Below are positions 8,996 through 17,680 of a stretch of DNA of 64,000 bases, piece by piece. Both the position numbers and the translations under genes were made by a program. The notes below the pieces were generated by a model. The model worked only from the letters and a program-made list of their open reading frames with translations. It was not told where the DNA came from and did not search any database. The DNA is taken from contig JAAYSF010000085.1 of the NCBI GenBank assembly GCA_012523975.1, positions 1-64,000 of the forward strand, given 5' to 3'. Source of the stretch: Veillonellaceae bacterium (lineage in GTDB: Bacteria; Bacillota; Negativicutes; JAAYSF01). Position 1 is the first letter of the stretch, and every line of letters begins with the position of its first letter.

Positions 8996-10147
8996 CTACC
9001 GCCTCCTTTTCATATGCCTATGCTTGCTTTTCTTTTTGACATTATCTCGCTCAATTAGTTGAGCTGCCAAAGTTACCGGCCCGACGCTTGCAGCAATTGA
9101 AACCGACGACCCGTCAGCCATGACAGGGTCGATTATCGTTGTATTGGAAGCCCTTAAAATGTAAGTATTTATGCCCGATTCTATTTCCCCGGCTAGCGGC
9201 ATATCCAGATAACTTAAATCTGCAATTTCAAAGGTTGCCGTCTCGATTGAACCTGTCGCTTCGGCGATGAAAGTCTGTACCGCTGTTTGGGTTGTGCGAT
9301 AAATTATTGTTCCGTTGCGCAATAGTTCAAATGTAACGTTAGCTAAGCCAGACGATATAATCTTGGCCGGCTCCTCATTGCTTGTTACTCTTAGGCACCA
9401 GTTGACTAATGCCGTCAGGAATATGCCCTCTTTATCGTCCGCCCCCACTTCCAGGCAGGCTAATTCAACTGTCTCTCCTTCCGGCAGCGCCGTAACTAAC
9501 GGGATAGTTGCGGGCATTGGCGCACTACTTTGATTAATAAATACCTTTTCGACACCGTTAATTTCCGGCTCATTATTTTCATCTGCCGACTCACTGCGAG
9601 TCCAGGCTTCTGTTTCTTGCGCAATAAGTGTAACTGCCCCCGCTGCAGCTGTAACGACGGGAACCTCGTCACCTGAAAAAACGCCGGTTTGCGTAAATAA
9701 GGCTATATCGGCAGCTCGCAAAGTATAAGTAATTTCCTTGTCCTGACTCAGCAACGAGTTATTATCAAAATATAATAAGGACGCTACTTCGTAGGTTGTG
9801 GTTGTTTGCGTAACAGCAGCAACCCCGAAATCTTTTTGCCGCAGGGTTTGCGTCACCTGGTAGATGACTTCCCCCTCCCTCACTAGCTGAAAAGTTACTT
9901 CAGCAAAGCCGTTTTCATCTAATTCTTCTGAAGGCGGGATAGTAAAAGCAGCACTCCAATTAACTTCCCCCTGTAACAGCACTCCGCCAAAACCGTTTGA
10001 TAAATCTAACTTGACGGTCGCTAAATCTACTGTACCGCCCTCAACTAAAACCGTTGAAAAAGGTATACTTGAGCGCGCATTATGCGCATAAACTACCGTT
10101 TCCCGGATTTCTCCGTAATCCGCCACAGCATTCACCTTCTTTTCCAT
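8996..10147 (-). CDS. Double beta-rich surface-type module protein with basic tail
   Basis: 383 residues holding two copies of the module seen alone in the next gene. Copy A (about residues 27-180) has VNWSAAF, TFQLVREGEVIYQV and TYTLRAAD. Copy B (about 215-365) has VNWCLRV, TFELLRNGTIIYRT and TYILRASN. It ends in a Lys/Arg/His-rich tail (KKKSKHRHMKRRR). No signal peptide or membrane segment. The start is ATG 10147, or GTG 10126 with AAGGTG six bases before it. First gene of a two-gene operon; probably structural (spore or cell surface), which is inference. Confidence 0.75.
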   Translation of the reverse strand: MEKKVNAVADYGEIRETVVYAHNARSSIPFSTVLVEGGTVDLATVKLDLSNGFGGVLLQGEVNWSAAFTIPPSEELDENGFAEVTFQLVREGEVIYQVTQTLRQKDFGVAAVTQTTTTYEVASLLYFDNNSLLSQDKEITYTLRAADIALFTQTGVFSGDEVPVVTAAAGAVTLIAQETEAWTRSESADENNEPEINGVEKVFINQSSAPMPATIPLVTALPEGETVELACLEVGADDKEGIFLTALVNWCLRVTSNEEPAKIISSGLANVTFELLRNGTIIYRTTQTAVQTFIAEATGSIETATFEIADLSYLDMPLAGEIESGINTYILRASNTTIIDPVMADGSSVSIAASVGPVTLAAQLIERDNVKKKSKHRHMKRRR

Positions 10148-10230
10148 TCATCGGGCAGTAGCTCTAGCACTGAACTGCCGTCAGTATAGCACCGAGTTCT
10201 CACCATATATCAAACATTGAGCATCACAGA

Positions 10231-10359
10231 ATTTTATCCGATGACTAATCCGCTTAAGACTCCCGCTTCTAACAGCGGGAGTAAGAGCAGCTAAGTCCCT
10301 GGATAATTTCGACTAGAATTCAGGTGGCGTTAAAACGCCATCTGAATTAAGTCTCCATT
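10231..10359 (+). repeat. Dispersed palindromic repeat, copy R1
   Basis: Lies in the 413-bp gene-free stretch 10148-10560. It contains two hairpins: ACTCCCGCTT...AGCGGGAGT and AATTCAGGTGGCG-TTAAAA-CGCCATCTGAATT, joined by CTAAGTCCCTGGATAATTTCGACTAG-type sequence. Related copies are at 14690-14800, 35523-35575 and, inverted and shortened, 61699-61768. No open reading frame of note. It may be a relic of an IS200/IS605-type end or another MITE-like element (inference). Confidence 0.65.
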
Positions 10360-10494
10360 TATATTCCATTATATGAAAACCAAGTTGCCGCTGCTACTAT
10401 TAGAAACCCGACTTGCGCCGCGCTTTGCGAAAGCACAGTCGCTTGTTGCGCTTATGTCACCAAAATTATATTTAGAAAATCTGGTAGACTAAAT

Positions 10495-10531
10495 AGCTGC
10501 CCCGCCTGCATTATACAGGTCAGAAGCAGCT
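10495..10531 (-). terminator. Possible terminator of the cysteine transporter operon
   Basis: On the minus strand AGCTGC...GCAGCT encloses an inner CCTGTATAATGCAGG stem, 30-66 bp after the stop codon at 10561. Only a weak T-rich tail follows. Confidence 0.4.
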
Positions 10532-10560
10532 TTACCACTAAATTTACGGACTTGCTGTTA

Positions 10561-11421
10561 TTATAGCTTTCCGCCTTCGACTACTATATCTTCCGGATTA
10601 ATCGAATCGCCGTAGGCAGGCTTTAAAGTTGCCTCGTATGCTTTATGCATAAACTTTTCTTTGCCCAAAGCTTCTAATTCTTTATTAATCCAATCCTGAA
10701 GTTCTTTATTGCCTTTTTTAACGGCAGGAGCAATAGTATCAAGGTTGCCTAAGGTTGAAATGCCGACAGTGTAGCCAGGGTTTTCTTTTGCCCAGGCAAA
10801 AAGCAAGGTATTATCGTGGGCTAAAGCAACGCCGCGTTTATCTTTTAGCGCCTCGAAAGCCTCGGTATTATGATCAAATTTTAAAAGTTCAATGTCGGGA
10901 TGATTCTTAGTAAAGTACATTTCAGCCGTAGTACCTTTATTAACAATCAGCTTCTTGCCTTTTAATTGCTCAACCGAAGTAATAGGAGTGCCGTCTGAAG
11001 ATACTATGCCAAGCGCAACCTTCATATACGGGTTGGCATAGTCAACTTTTTGTTTGCGTTCATCGGTAACGGTAAAGTTCGCTAAAATTATATCAACTTT
11101 ATTAGCTTGTAAATACTCAACCCGACTGGCTGCTTCGACCAATACAAACTCTACTTTTGATTCATCGCCTAAAAGATCCTTGGCAAAACGCTTGGCAATA
11201 TAGACATCATAACCTTGGTTTTTGCCATTGGCATCAACATAGCCGAACGGCGGTTTGTCGCCGAATACGCCAATTTTAATGGTGCCGCGTTTCGTAATTT
11301 CTTCAATACTGCTTTTATTTGCTGAATCTGTTTTAGTGCCGGCAGTTGATCCGCAGCCTGCCAACACTCCTGCCATTAATAAAGTACTTAAAACCAGGGC
11401 AATAATTTTTTTAATGTTCAT
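10561..11421 (-). CDS. CjaA-type cysteine-binding lipoprotein of ABC transporter
   Basis: 286 residues. Signal sequence with lipobox LAGC (Cys about residue 23), then a type-II periplasmic binding fold: GTIKIGVFGDKPPFGYVDANG, VEFVLVEAASRVEYLQANKVDIILANFTVTDERK, and DKRGVALAHDNTLLFAW. These segments closely match Campylobacter CjaA, a cysteine-binding protein (from memory of that family). It delivers substrate to the permeases encoded upstream in the same operon. Cysteine is the likely ligand, supported by the leader motif shared with cysK. Ribosome site GGAGAGGAAG precedes ATG. Confidence 0.88.
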   Translation of the reverse strand: MNIKKIIALVLSTLLMAGVLAGCGSTAGTKTDSANKSSIEEITKRGTIKIGVFGDKPPFGYVDANGKNQGYDVYIAKRFAKDLLGDESKVEFVLVEAASRVEYLQANKVDIILANFTVTDERKQKVDYANPYMKVALGIVSSDGTPITSVEQLKGKKLIVNKGTTAEMYFTKNHPDIELLKFDHNTEAFEALKDKRGVALAHDNTLLFAWAKENPGYTVGISTLGNLDTIAPAVKKGNKELQDWINKELEALGKEKFMHKAYEATLKPAYGDSINPEDIVVEGGKL

Positions 11422-11448
11422 GATAGTTCTTCCTCTCCAATTTTAATA

Positions 11449-12207
11449 TTAGTACTGAAATATATTTAAAAATTGCTTGGCGCGCTCTGTTTTAGGATTA
11501 GTAAAAAACTCATCCGGCTTGGCTACTTCGCATATTTTACCGGAATCGATAAAAACAATGCGGTCGGCAACCGCCTTGGCGAAACCCATTTCGTGGGTAA
11601 CAATTAACATTGTCATGCCTTGCTTGGCAAGTCCTAGAATTACGTCCAAAACCTCTCGTACCATTTCGGGATCAAGAGCGGCTGTAACCTCATCAAAAAG
11701 CATAATTTCGGGATTCATACACAAAGCCCTGACAATAGCAATACGTTGTTTTTGTCCCCCGGAAAGCTGACGCGGATAGACGTCCTTTTTATTAAGCAGC
11801 CCTACTCTGTCAAGCAGCTGAGCTGCTTGTTCCAACACCTCCTTTTCTTGGCGCTTTTGTACTTTCACCGGTCCCAAAATGATGTTTTCCATAACTGTCA
11901 TATGCGGAAACAGGTCATAACTTTGGAACACCATGCCTATCTTTTGTCGTATTTCCTGCCAACTGACATCTTTTCCGGTTAAACTTTTTCCGGAAAACTT
12001 AATGTCGCCGCCCTGAACACTTTCCAGACCATTCAAACACCTGAGCAAGGTGCTCTTTCCACATCCCGACGGCCCCAAGACAACAACAGCCTCGCCCTTA
12101 TTTATGCTTAGATTAATGTCATCGAGTACCGGTGCCGCTGAGCCATACATTTTGCGCAACCCCTGTATTTCAAGCAGTGCCTGTTTATTTTCGTTCAGAA
12201 TAACCAC
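11449..12207 (-). CDS. Amino-acid (cysteine) ABC transporter ATP-binding protein
   Basis: About 250 residues with Walker [11 protein letters not shown]-loop [13 protein letters not shown], signature [15 protein letters not shown], Walker [15 protein letters not shown] and H-loop VTHEMGFA: a GlnQ/HisP-type polar amino-acid ATPase. No ATG is available near the ribosome site. AGGAGG (12207-12212) overlaps GTG 12207, and the best-spaced codon is ATT at 12201, so the true start is uncertain and may be non-canonical. It follows the permease gene stop immediately. Confidence 0.9.
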   Translation of the reverse strand: MVILNENKQALLEIQGLRKMYGSAAPVLDDINLSINKGEAVVVLGPSGCGKSTLLRCLNGLESVQGGDIKFSGKSLTGKDVSWQEIRQKIGMVFQSYDLFPHMTVMENIILGPVKVQKRQEKEVLEQAAQLLDRVGLLNKKDVYPRQLSGGQKQRIAIVRALCMNPEIMLFDEVTAALDPEMVREVLDVILGLAKQGMTMLIVTHEMGFAKAVADRIVFIDSGKICEVAKPDEFFTNPKTERAKQFLNIFQY

Positions 12208-12210
12208 CTC

Positions 12211-12888
12211 CTAACTCTCCCACTTAGTTTCCAATTTCTTCGAAAAAGCTGACAGCGGATAACAAATTATAAAATAGAATACAAAAATCAGCCCATATAT
12301 CCAAAAAGATGCGGTAGGTACTTTCAAACTGGACACTTCGATAATCTGCTGCCCAACCTTTACGATATCGATAACTCCAATCATAACGACCAAGGAAGTA
12401 GTTTTCACCATTCTGGTCGACAGATTTATAGCGCCCGGCAGCATCCTGCGGATAGCCTGCGGTATTAGTACGAACCGATACAGCTGCAATAAACTGAGAC
12501 CAAGAGCCTTACCAGATTCCTGCTGGTGTTTTGGCAAAGACTCCAATGCTCCTCTGACGATATCCCCCATCTCGGCAGCCCCCCAGAGACTAAACACAAG
12601 GATAGCCACTATTTCGCCCTCTAGATGAATGTCGAACATATTTGTAATACCAAAATAAACCAGGAATAACCATACGAGAATGGGAATTATTCTAAAGGCT
12701 TCAAGATAAAACCGGCTAAGAAGCCTTATTACCTTTGACTTTGTTGTCATAACCAAACCAAATGCAATGCCCAGAAAAGAACTGATGATTATTGAAACAA
12801 AGGCAATCTGCGCCGTAACTAACAATCCTTTCAGCAGCCGCTCCATATTGCTGCCTTCAGCAAGCACGTTAATTCCCGAACTCAGCAT
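12211..12888 (-). CDS. Amino-acid ABC transporter permease 2
   Basis: 225 residues, about five membrane helices, with the EAA-type loop GALESLPKHQQESGKALGLS typical of His/Glu/Gln-type ABC permeases. Its ATG overlaps the end of the preceding permease gene by 20 bases, with AAGGTG before it. Together with the other permease it likely forms a heterodimeric cysteine importer channel in the inner membrane. Confidence 0.88.
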   Translation of the reverse strand: MLSSGINVLAEGSNMERLLKGLLVTAQIAFVSIIISSFLGIAFGLVMTTKSKVIRLLSRFYLEAFRIIPILVWLFLVYFGITNMFDIHLEGEIVAILVFSLWGAAEMGDIVRGALESLPKHQQESGKALGLSLLQLYRFVLIPQAIRRMLPGAINLSTRMVKTTSLVVMIGVIDIVKVGQQIIEVSSLKVPTASFWIYGLIFVFYFIICYPLSAFSKKLETKWES

Positions 12889-13534
12889 AGCGCACCTTCC
12901 TCTCTAGCCAAGTCAGTAGGACTGATAATGGTAAGATCATGATAAGATAAGCTATTACAAGTATTAATAGCGCTTCAAAGGTTTGATAATACATCCCGAT
13001 TAAATCCTGGGTTACATGCATAAGATCGGCAATCGCAATTGCGCCGACAATTGATGTTTCTTTTAATAAGAAGATACAATTTGCTCCCAAGGATGGTATC
13101 GTTACCGAAAAGGCTTGCGGAAGAATTACATATCTCATTAACTGCATCTTGGAAAGCCCAATGCTCAGTCCTAACTCAATTTGCGATTTACTTACCGATT
13201 CAATTCCGCCCCGGAAAGATTCGGCCATATAGCTTCCGCCTAGAAAGGCCAGACCCACAACAGCACACGTTTGCTCGCTAAGCTTTACGCCGACTTTAGC
13301 GAGACCATAGTATAAAAAGAATAGCTGAATGAGCAGCGGTGTGTTACGTGAAAGTTCTATATATGCTTTCACCAGCCACTTCAGCCCTTTTGTCCGCTGA
13401 TATAAGATAATGCTGCACAACAAGCCGATGAGCAGAGACGCAACTATTCCCCCAAAAGCCAGTTTTAGCGTGAGCCAGGCCGCTTTTTCGTATAATGGTA
13501 AAACGCTTATTATAAAATCCCAGTTAATAGCCAT
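12869..13534 (-). CDS. Amino-acid ABC transporter permease 1
   Basis: 221 residues with about five membrane helices and the EAA loop FRGGIESVSKSQIELGLSIGLS. The N-terminal IELSRNTPLLIQLFFLYYGL is characteristic of polar amino-acid permeases. First gene of the four-gene operon; ATG preceded by GAGAGTGG. Transcription likely starts at the promoter at 13667-13696 and passes the attenuator-like leader. Confidence 0.88.
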   Translation of the reverse strand: MAINWDFIISVLPLYEKAAWLTLKLAFGGIVASLLIGLLCSIILYQRTKGLKWLVKAYIELSRNTPLLIQLFFLYYGLAKVGVKLSEQTCAVVGLAFLGGSYMAESFRGGIESVSKSQIELGLSIGLSKMQLMRYVILPQAFSVTIPSLGANCIFLLKETSIVGAIAIADLMHVTQDLIGMYYQTFEALLILVIAYLIMILPLSVLLTWLERKVRYAEFGN

Positions 13535-13591
13535 CTATTTACCACTCTCTTTAACAAATTCTACAGAATTTAAAATACAATCGAAAACAAC

Positions 13592-13644
13592 AAAAAAGGC
13601 CAAGTTTCAATAAGAAACTTTGGCCTTCAGTTTTTCTGATCAGC
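13592..13644 (-). promoter_or_regulatory. Cysteine-gene leader RNA motif, copy A, with terminator
   Basis: Transcribed minus: GCUGAU, then CAG-AAAAA-CUG (3-bp hairpin), then AAGGCCAAAG, which is also the left arm of a terminator hairpin closed by CUUUGGCC-like pairing and a run of six T. The same layout precedes cysK and follows the O-acetylhomoserine sulfhydrylase gene. It likely controls read-through into the cysteine transporter operon; the sensed signal is unknown. Confidence 0.65.
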
Positions 13645-13666
13645 ACACTTTATGTAACTGTATTAA

Positions 13667-13696
13667 AGAATACAACACTTAGCATAAGAGTGTCAA
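13667..13696 (-). promoter_or_regulatory. Sigma-A promoter of cysteine transporter operon
   Basis: Minus strand TTGACA, 18-bp spacer, TATTCT, placed just upstream of the leader motif. Confidence 0.7.
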
Positions 13697-13707
13697 GCAG
13701 TATTTTC

Positions 13708-14667
13708 TCAGAAGTCTGGCAAACTTGCAAATACTTTTCTTAGCATTTCCTCAACCCCGGCCGGATTGGACTTGGCATTCTCGAGACGTGCGGCATATAG
13801 GTACTGAATAATGTTTTGCGGCTCCTCCGGCCCCGCTTCATGCCAAGGCGACAGTCTTAGATATTTCCAATAGACTTGCTTTCTCTCGTCAGGACACCAG
13901 CGCTGCCACGGTTTACATGATCCTACATAATGGACAATTACCGAGCTTTCTTCGATTGTTCCGTCGCCCTTAGCACAGTCGATTGTTGTATTGAAACAGT
14001 CATTAAGCGGAGCTATCTGTCCCTCCAGCACTACTGCTATGGCATCTTGTTCTAACCATACTATTTTATCTGGATAAGTTATCATGAATTCAATAATCCG
14101 TCTCGGTATATCCTGTTGGCGCCACGCCGGCAAATTTATAAGCATTACACCGGAATTCAAGTATTGACCTTTAGTAAGTCCCAGACGCAATGCCTGATCC
14201 TCAAAGGCATCAGTAAGTTTTGCGGCTGCTGGAGCGTTTCCTATCGGTGTAGACCAGAGAGAGGTAATATCACCGCAGCAGATTAAATCAGCATCTAAAT
14301 ATATTACCTTTTCTAAAAACTGCGGAAGTACGTAAGGAAGCATTAACCGATAGTACCCCGCCTTTGAAATATGCGGCATAGTCTTTAGACTGTCAAACAG
14401 CTTAGGGAAAGTTACTTTAAATAGCTGGAGTGGTTGCTGGTAGATGTCTGAGAGTTTCTTGAGTTTGTCAAAATCAGCCTCAGACATAGTGTCGTACATT
14501 ATATAAAAAGTAAAATTGACCTTAGGATTATTCACAATAATCGACGTAATTGCTACTCCCATATGCTGGACATAATTGGAATCAACCGCAAAAGCAATAT
14601 GTACCTCATCTTGACGCTGCGGCAGTAAATAGTCTAGTCTAACATCAAAACTCAACATCTCGCTCAT
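13708..14667 (-). CDS. Family 8 glycosyltransferase (LPS glucosyl/galactosyltransferase type)
   Basis: 319 residues. GT8 features: IAFAVDSNYVQHMGVAITSI at the nucleotide-sugar binding start, FTFYIMYD, KVIYLDADLICCGDI (the DxD metal site in YLDADL), LNSGVMLINL and HYVGSCKPW near the end. This family adds glucose or galactose from UDP donors to lipopolysaccharide cores or proteins. Start ATG 14667 with GAAGGTGGGAG upstream. It is transcribed opposite to the neighbouring glycosyltransferase run, so it is probably a separate unit. Confidence 0.88.
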   Translation of the reverse strand: MSEMLSFDVRLDYLLPQRQDEVHIAFAVDSNYVQHMGVAITSIIVNNPKVNFTFYIMYDTMSEADFDKLKKLSDIYQQPLQLFKVTFPKLFDSLKTMPHISKAGYYRLMLPYVLPQFLEKVIYLDADLICCGDITSLWSTPIGNAPAAAKLTDAFEDQALRLGLTKGQYLNSGVMLINLPAWRQQDIPRRIIEFMITYPDKIVWLEQDAIAVVLEGQIAPLNDCFNTTIDCAKGDGTIEESSVIVHYVGSCKPWQRWCPDERKQVYWKYLRLSPWHEAGPEEPQNIIQYLYAARLENAKSNPAGVEEMLRKVFASLPDF

Positions 14668-14689
14668 TCTCCCACCTTCTATACCGTAC

Positions 14690-14800
14690 GCTGTAAGACT
14701 CCTTTCTTCTTAGCGGGAGTTGTCAGCGTCTAAATCCCTGAATAAATTTGACTAGCTTCAGGTGGAGTTAAAATCTCCATCTAAAGCTTAGTCAAACTTT
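14690..14800 (+). repeat. Dispersed palindromic repeat, copy R2
   Basis: Same order as R1: TGTAAGACTCC, a hairpin ending AGCGGGAGT, then CTAAATCCCTGAATAAATTTGACTAG-like sequence, then TTCAGGTGGAG-TTAAAA-TCTCCATCT. It lies in the gap 14668-14932 between divergent genes. It is diverged from R1, which indicates an old insertion. Confidence 0.6.
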
Positions 14801-14932
14801 ATCTTGTGACACCTTAGCTTATGATGCATAAACGGCAAATGTTACTCCTCAATGATACGACTAACTATCACCATCAATTATGCTGCTGAATAGGCTAAAG
14901 TAGTGACTGTGAACTAAAGCAGGGGGATTAAA

Positions 14933-15745
14933 ATGGAGAGTGCTGATCAAACAAAGGATCTTATTATGGGCATGGTTATGAATTATGACTGGAATATGAT
15001 AGAACCATTTTTTGTGTCACTTCGAAAATCTGGCTTTAGCGGCGACGTGGTTATCTTCGTTTCAAATACCACTGATAACGTCCAACAAAAAATCCAGGAA
15101 TATGGTGTTACCGTTGTGCCTTTTCAAAGGATTGGCCTCGAGCAAATTATCAGTCCTAATGACTATCGTTATTATCTGTACCTTATGTACTTACAGCAAA
15201 ATAAAGATAAATACAGGTTCGTCTTACTAACCGACGTACGTGACGTAATCTTCCAGGCAGCGCCATTCCCCTGGTATCTTCCAACGGACAAAATATCGGT
15301 TGCCGTTGAATCAAAGCGAAAATCGATTTGGGACGATGTATGCAACACTAGGTGGATATTAGCTAAGTTTGGATCCCATATATTCCAAGCTATCTGCGGC
15401 TTTCCAATTATCTGCTCAGGAACAACGATCGCCCCTGTGGATTTAATGTGCAGTTATCTGGATAAAATGGTTACCTGTATCTTCTTACAGGGCGGTTATT
15501 TTCAATTAATTGACCAAGGCGTTCATAATTATCTTCTATACACAAACCAAGTCACGCCGGCCGCTTTTGCAGATAACAGCGCCGGAATCTTTCTAACGCT
15601 TGCTCTTGAAGACCTAGATCAAATTACGATTAACCCGCAAAACAAGATAGTAACTCAGAATAATCCTGTTGCAGCCATCGTCCATCAATATGACCGACAT
15701 AAAGACCTGATAGAGTTCGTCAATAGTTATTACCGCGAAAAGTAA
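14933..15745 (+). CDS. Putative GT-A fold glycosyltransferase
   Basis: 270 residues; ATG after GGGGGATTAAA. The start GMVMNYDWNMIEPFFVSLRK and the central FVLLTDVRDVIFQ (an acidic DxR-D motif where GT-A enzymes bind metal) with LIDQGVHNYLLY later match the layout of nucleotide-sugar transferases. I cannot assign a CAZy family. First of four plus-strand transferase genes in tight succession (14933-18532), so it is likely in one operon making a surface glycan. Confidence 0.7.
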   Translation: MESADQTKDLIMGMVMNYDWNMIEPFFVSLRKSGFSGDVVIFVSNTTDNVQQKIQEYGVTVVPFQRIGLEQIISPNDYRYYLYLMYLQQNKDKYRFVLLTDVRDVIFQAAPFPWYLPTDKISVAVESKRKSIWDDVCNTRWILAKFGSHIFQAICGFPIICSGTTIAPVDLMCSYLDKMVTCIFLQGGYFQLIDQGVHNYLLYTNQVTPAAFADNSAGIFLTLALEDLDQITINPQNKIVTQNNPVAAIVHQYDRHKDLIEFVNSYYREK

Positions 15746-15766
15746 CTGACAATCGAGGTGATCTGG

Positions 15767-16567
15767 ATGAACGATTATGCCTTTTTTATAATGCACTACA
15801 AAAAGAATGTTGATAGACGCAACTATATCTTTGATAACTTTGTAACTAACGATAAGCTGATTTATTGGATTACTGACTTTGACCGAGAACAAATCTGCCA
15901 TTCGCTAAACAATATCTATCAGTTTAATGAAGATAATTGGTACGAAATACTAAGGCCGCAGCTTGCAATTTTAATTGCTCACCGGTTAGGCATCGACCCG
16001 CAGTATCAAAATACACCCTGGTCCTACTTAATTGAAGGCGCTGAAGAATATGTCAAAAACAGTCAAATACCCAAAGTAATGTGCGACTTTCCCCAATATA
16101 GGCCGCGCAACTTAAGAATATTTGAGATAAGCATCCTTCTTAAGCATCGCGCCGCATATGAAAAAATAGTTGCTAATAATTATAAGTTTGGAATTATTTT
16201 AGAAGATGATTTTATTTTAAAAGACACTTCGATTACGGAATTAGAAACTTTACTCAGCAATACTCCGGCCGACTGGGATTTCATCGATATAGCCGGCGGG
16301 GCGGGGCTTACGCCTCGCGAGCACGATCCTGAAGTCATTCCCGGTTTATTCTCAATTCAGCCACCCCGTACCCGTACGGCCTGCGGCTATCTAATTAGCA
16401 ATAGGTTCTGCCGAGAAATAATTAATCTCAATACCCCGCCTACCGCTCCTTGCGACTGGGAATTAACCTATTTTATGCAACGTTTTCATGCTAAAGCCTT
16501 CTGGCTAATGCCGACGATAATAATCCACGGCTCGGAAACAAAAGCTTATCAGTCAAATAACAATTAA
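15767..16567 (+). CDS. Family 25 (LPS-type) glycosyltransferase
   Basis: ATG 15767 follows GAGGTGATCTGG; the upstream ATC at 15758 is not needed. 266 residues. ISILLKHRAAYEKIVANNYKFGIILEDDFIL is the GT25 signature (EDD metal site), and GYLISNRFCREII with PCDWELTYFMQ fits the C-terminal part. GT25 enzymes add galactose or glucose to lipo-oligosaccharide or to hydroxylysine. Acceptor here unknown; 22 bp after the previous gene. Confidence 0.85.
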   Translation: MNDYAFFIMHYKKNVDRRNYIFDNFVTNDKLIYWITDFDREQICHSLNNIYQFNEDNWYEILRPQLAILIAHRLGIDPQYQNTPWSYLIEGAEEYVKNSQIPKVMCDFPQYRPRNLRIFEISILLKHRAAYEKIVANNYKFGIILEDDFILKDTSITELETLLSNTPADWDFIDIAGGAGLTPREHDPEVIPGLFSIQPPRTRTACGYLISNRFCREIINLNTPPTAPCDWELTYFMQRFHAKAFWLMPTIIIHGSETKAYQSNNN

Positions 16568-16588
16568 CGAGTAGAATGAGGTGTTTCC

Positions 16589-17677
16589 ATGAGCTCAGTC
16601 TTTCTGCAGAACGTAAATCGTACACACTACAAAAGAAACTGCCTGTTAAAATATATCACGCTACCATTTCACAGTCCTCCGCTTTATCATCGCCATCAAA
16701 ATATGTGGCAGGTGCCGGAGATAGCCAGAATAATTGGCCATTACGACTATAATGTGGACGTAATTAATTATGATGACCAGCAAACCAAGCTTGGAAAAAA
16801 GTATGAGTTGCTGATTGATATTTACCCGCAAAACAACAAGGTATATCAAAACAACTTAGCTTCAAACTGCATAAAGGTACTTTACAGCACCGGCGCCGGA
16901 CCTGATTGGCAGAACACACAGCAACGCGCTCGTGTCAGTGCGTTAAATGCCAGACGCCATGCCCGTCTGCGCCCAAAATCAATTGTCCAGCCATTTGGTC
17001 CCGAAATCGCCTCATTTGACGCTATGTTTCTGATTGGCAACGAGTTCACCCGAAGCACCTACGATAATTTACCAATCAATAAAATCTATATGATAAAAAA
17101 TTCCGCCTATCTTTTCCCTGCTTGCGAGCTAAATAAAAAGACACCTAACACCTTCTTGTATATGGCCACCTATCCTCAAGCTTTAAAAGGACTGGACTTA
17201 TTGTTGGAGGTCTTTGGACGCAATCAGAATATCAGTTTAGTAATTGCCGGTCAGTACGAGGCCGAAAAAGATTTCTGCGCTATCTATAGCCGTGAGCTTT
17301 ATCAGTGTCCTAACATTCTGCCGGTAGGGGTAATTGATGTAACTAGCAATTTATTTGAAAAGATTCGTCAGATTGCAAGTTTCTTTGTCCTGCCCTCCTG
17401 TTCTGAAGGCATGTCAGGCAGCGTACTAACCGCCATGTCGGCTGGACTCATTCCAATCGTGAGCCGCGCATGCGGCTTTAGTGATGATGAAGTTTTCCAT
17501 TTTCAAGACTGTAGTATAAATTGTATCAAAGATACCCTTACAGCCTTTGCTAAAAAACCCCTCAATTGGGTGAAAAAAGAATCCTTGCAGGCAGTAGAAA
17601 CTGTCCATTCCCGTTACACACCAAACCACTTTTCTCAATCTTTTTATACCGCCCTGCAGGGTCTATTGGGAGGGTAA
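16589..17677 (+). CDS. GT-B fold glycosyltransferase (family 4 type)
   Basis: 362 residues, ATG after GAGGTGTTTCC. The C-terminal half has FLYMATYPQALKGLDLLLEVF, LVIAGQYE, ILPVGVIDV and FFVLPSCSEGMSGSVLTAMSAGLIPIVS, the donor-binding E-x7-E region of GT4 enzymes. The N-terminal half is atypical. It precedes the GT2 gene by 3 bp and so is co-transcribed with it. Confidence 0.8.
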   Translation: MSSVFLQNVNRTHYKRNCLLKYITLPFHSPPLYHRHQNMWQVPEIARIIGHYDYNVDVINYDDQQTKLGKKYELLIDIYPQNNKVYQNNLASNCIKVLYSTGAGPDWQNTQQRARVSALNARRHARLRPKSIVQPFGPEIASFDAMFLIGNEFTRSTYDNLPINKIYMIKNSAYLFPACELNKKTPNTFLYMATYPQALKGLDLLLEVFGRNQNISLVIAGQYEAEKDFCAIYSRELYQCPNILPVGVIDVTSNLFEKIRQIASFFVLPSCSEGMSGSVLTAMSAGLIPIVSRACGFSDDEVFHFQDCSINCIKDTLTAFAKKPLNWVKKESLQAVETVHSRYTPNHFSQSFYTALQGLLGG

Positions 17678-17680
17678 TGC

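Noticed and set aside
13592-13644. T-box or S-box identity for the cysteine leader
   Set aside because: Too short, no AGGGUGGNACCGCG-type T-box sequence, and no GGCCC...CCCGGCAACC S-box core.
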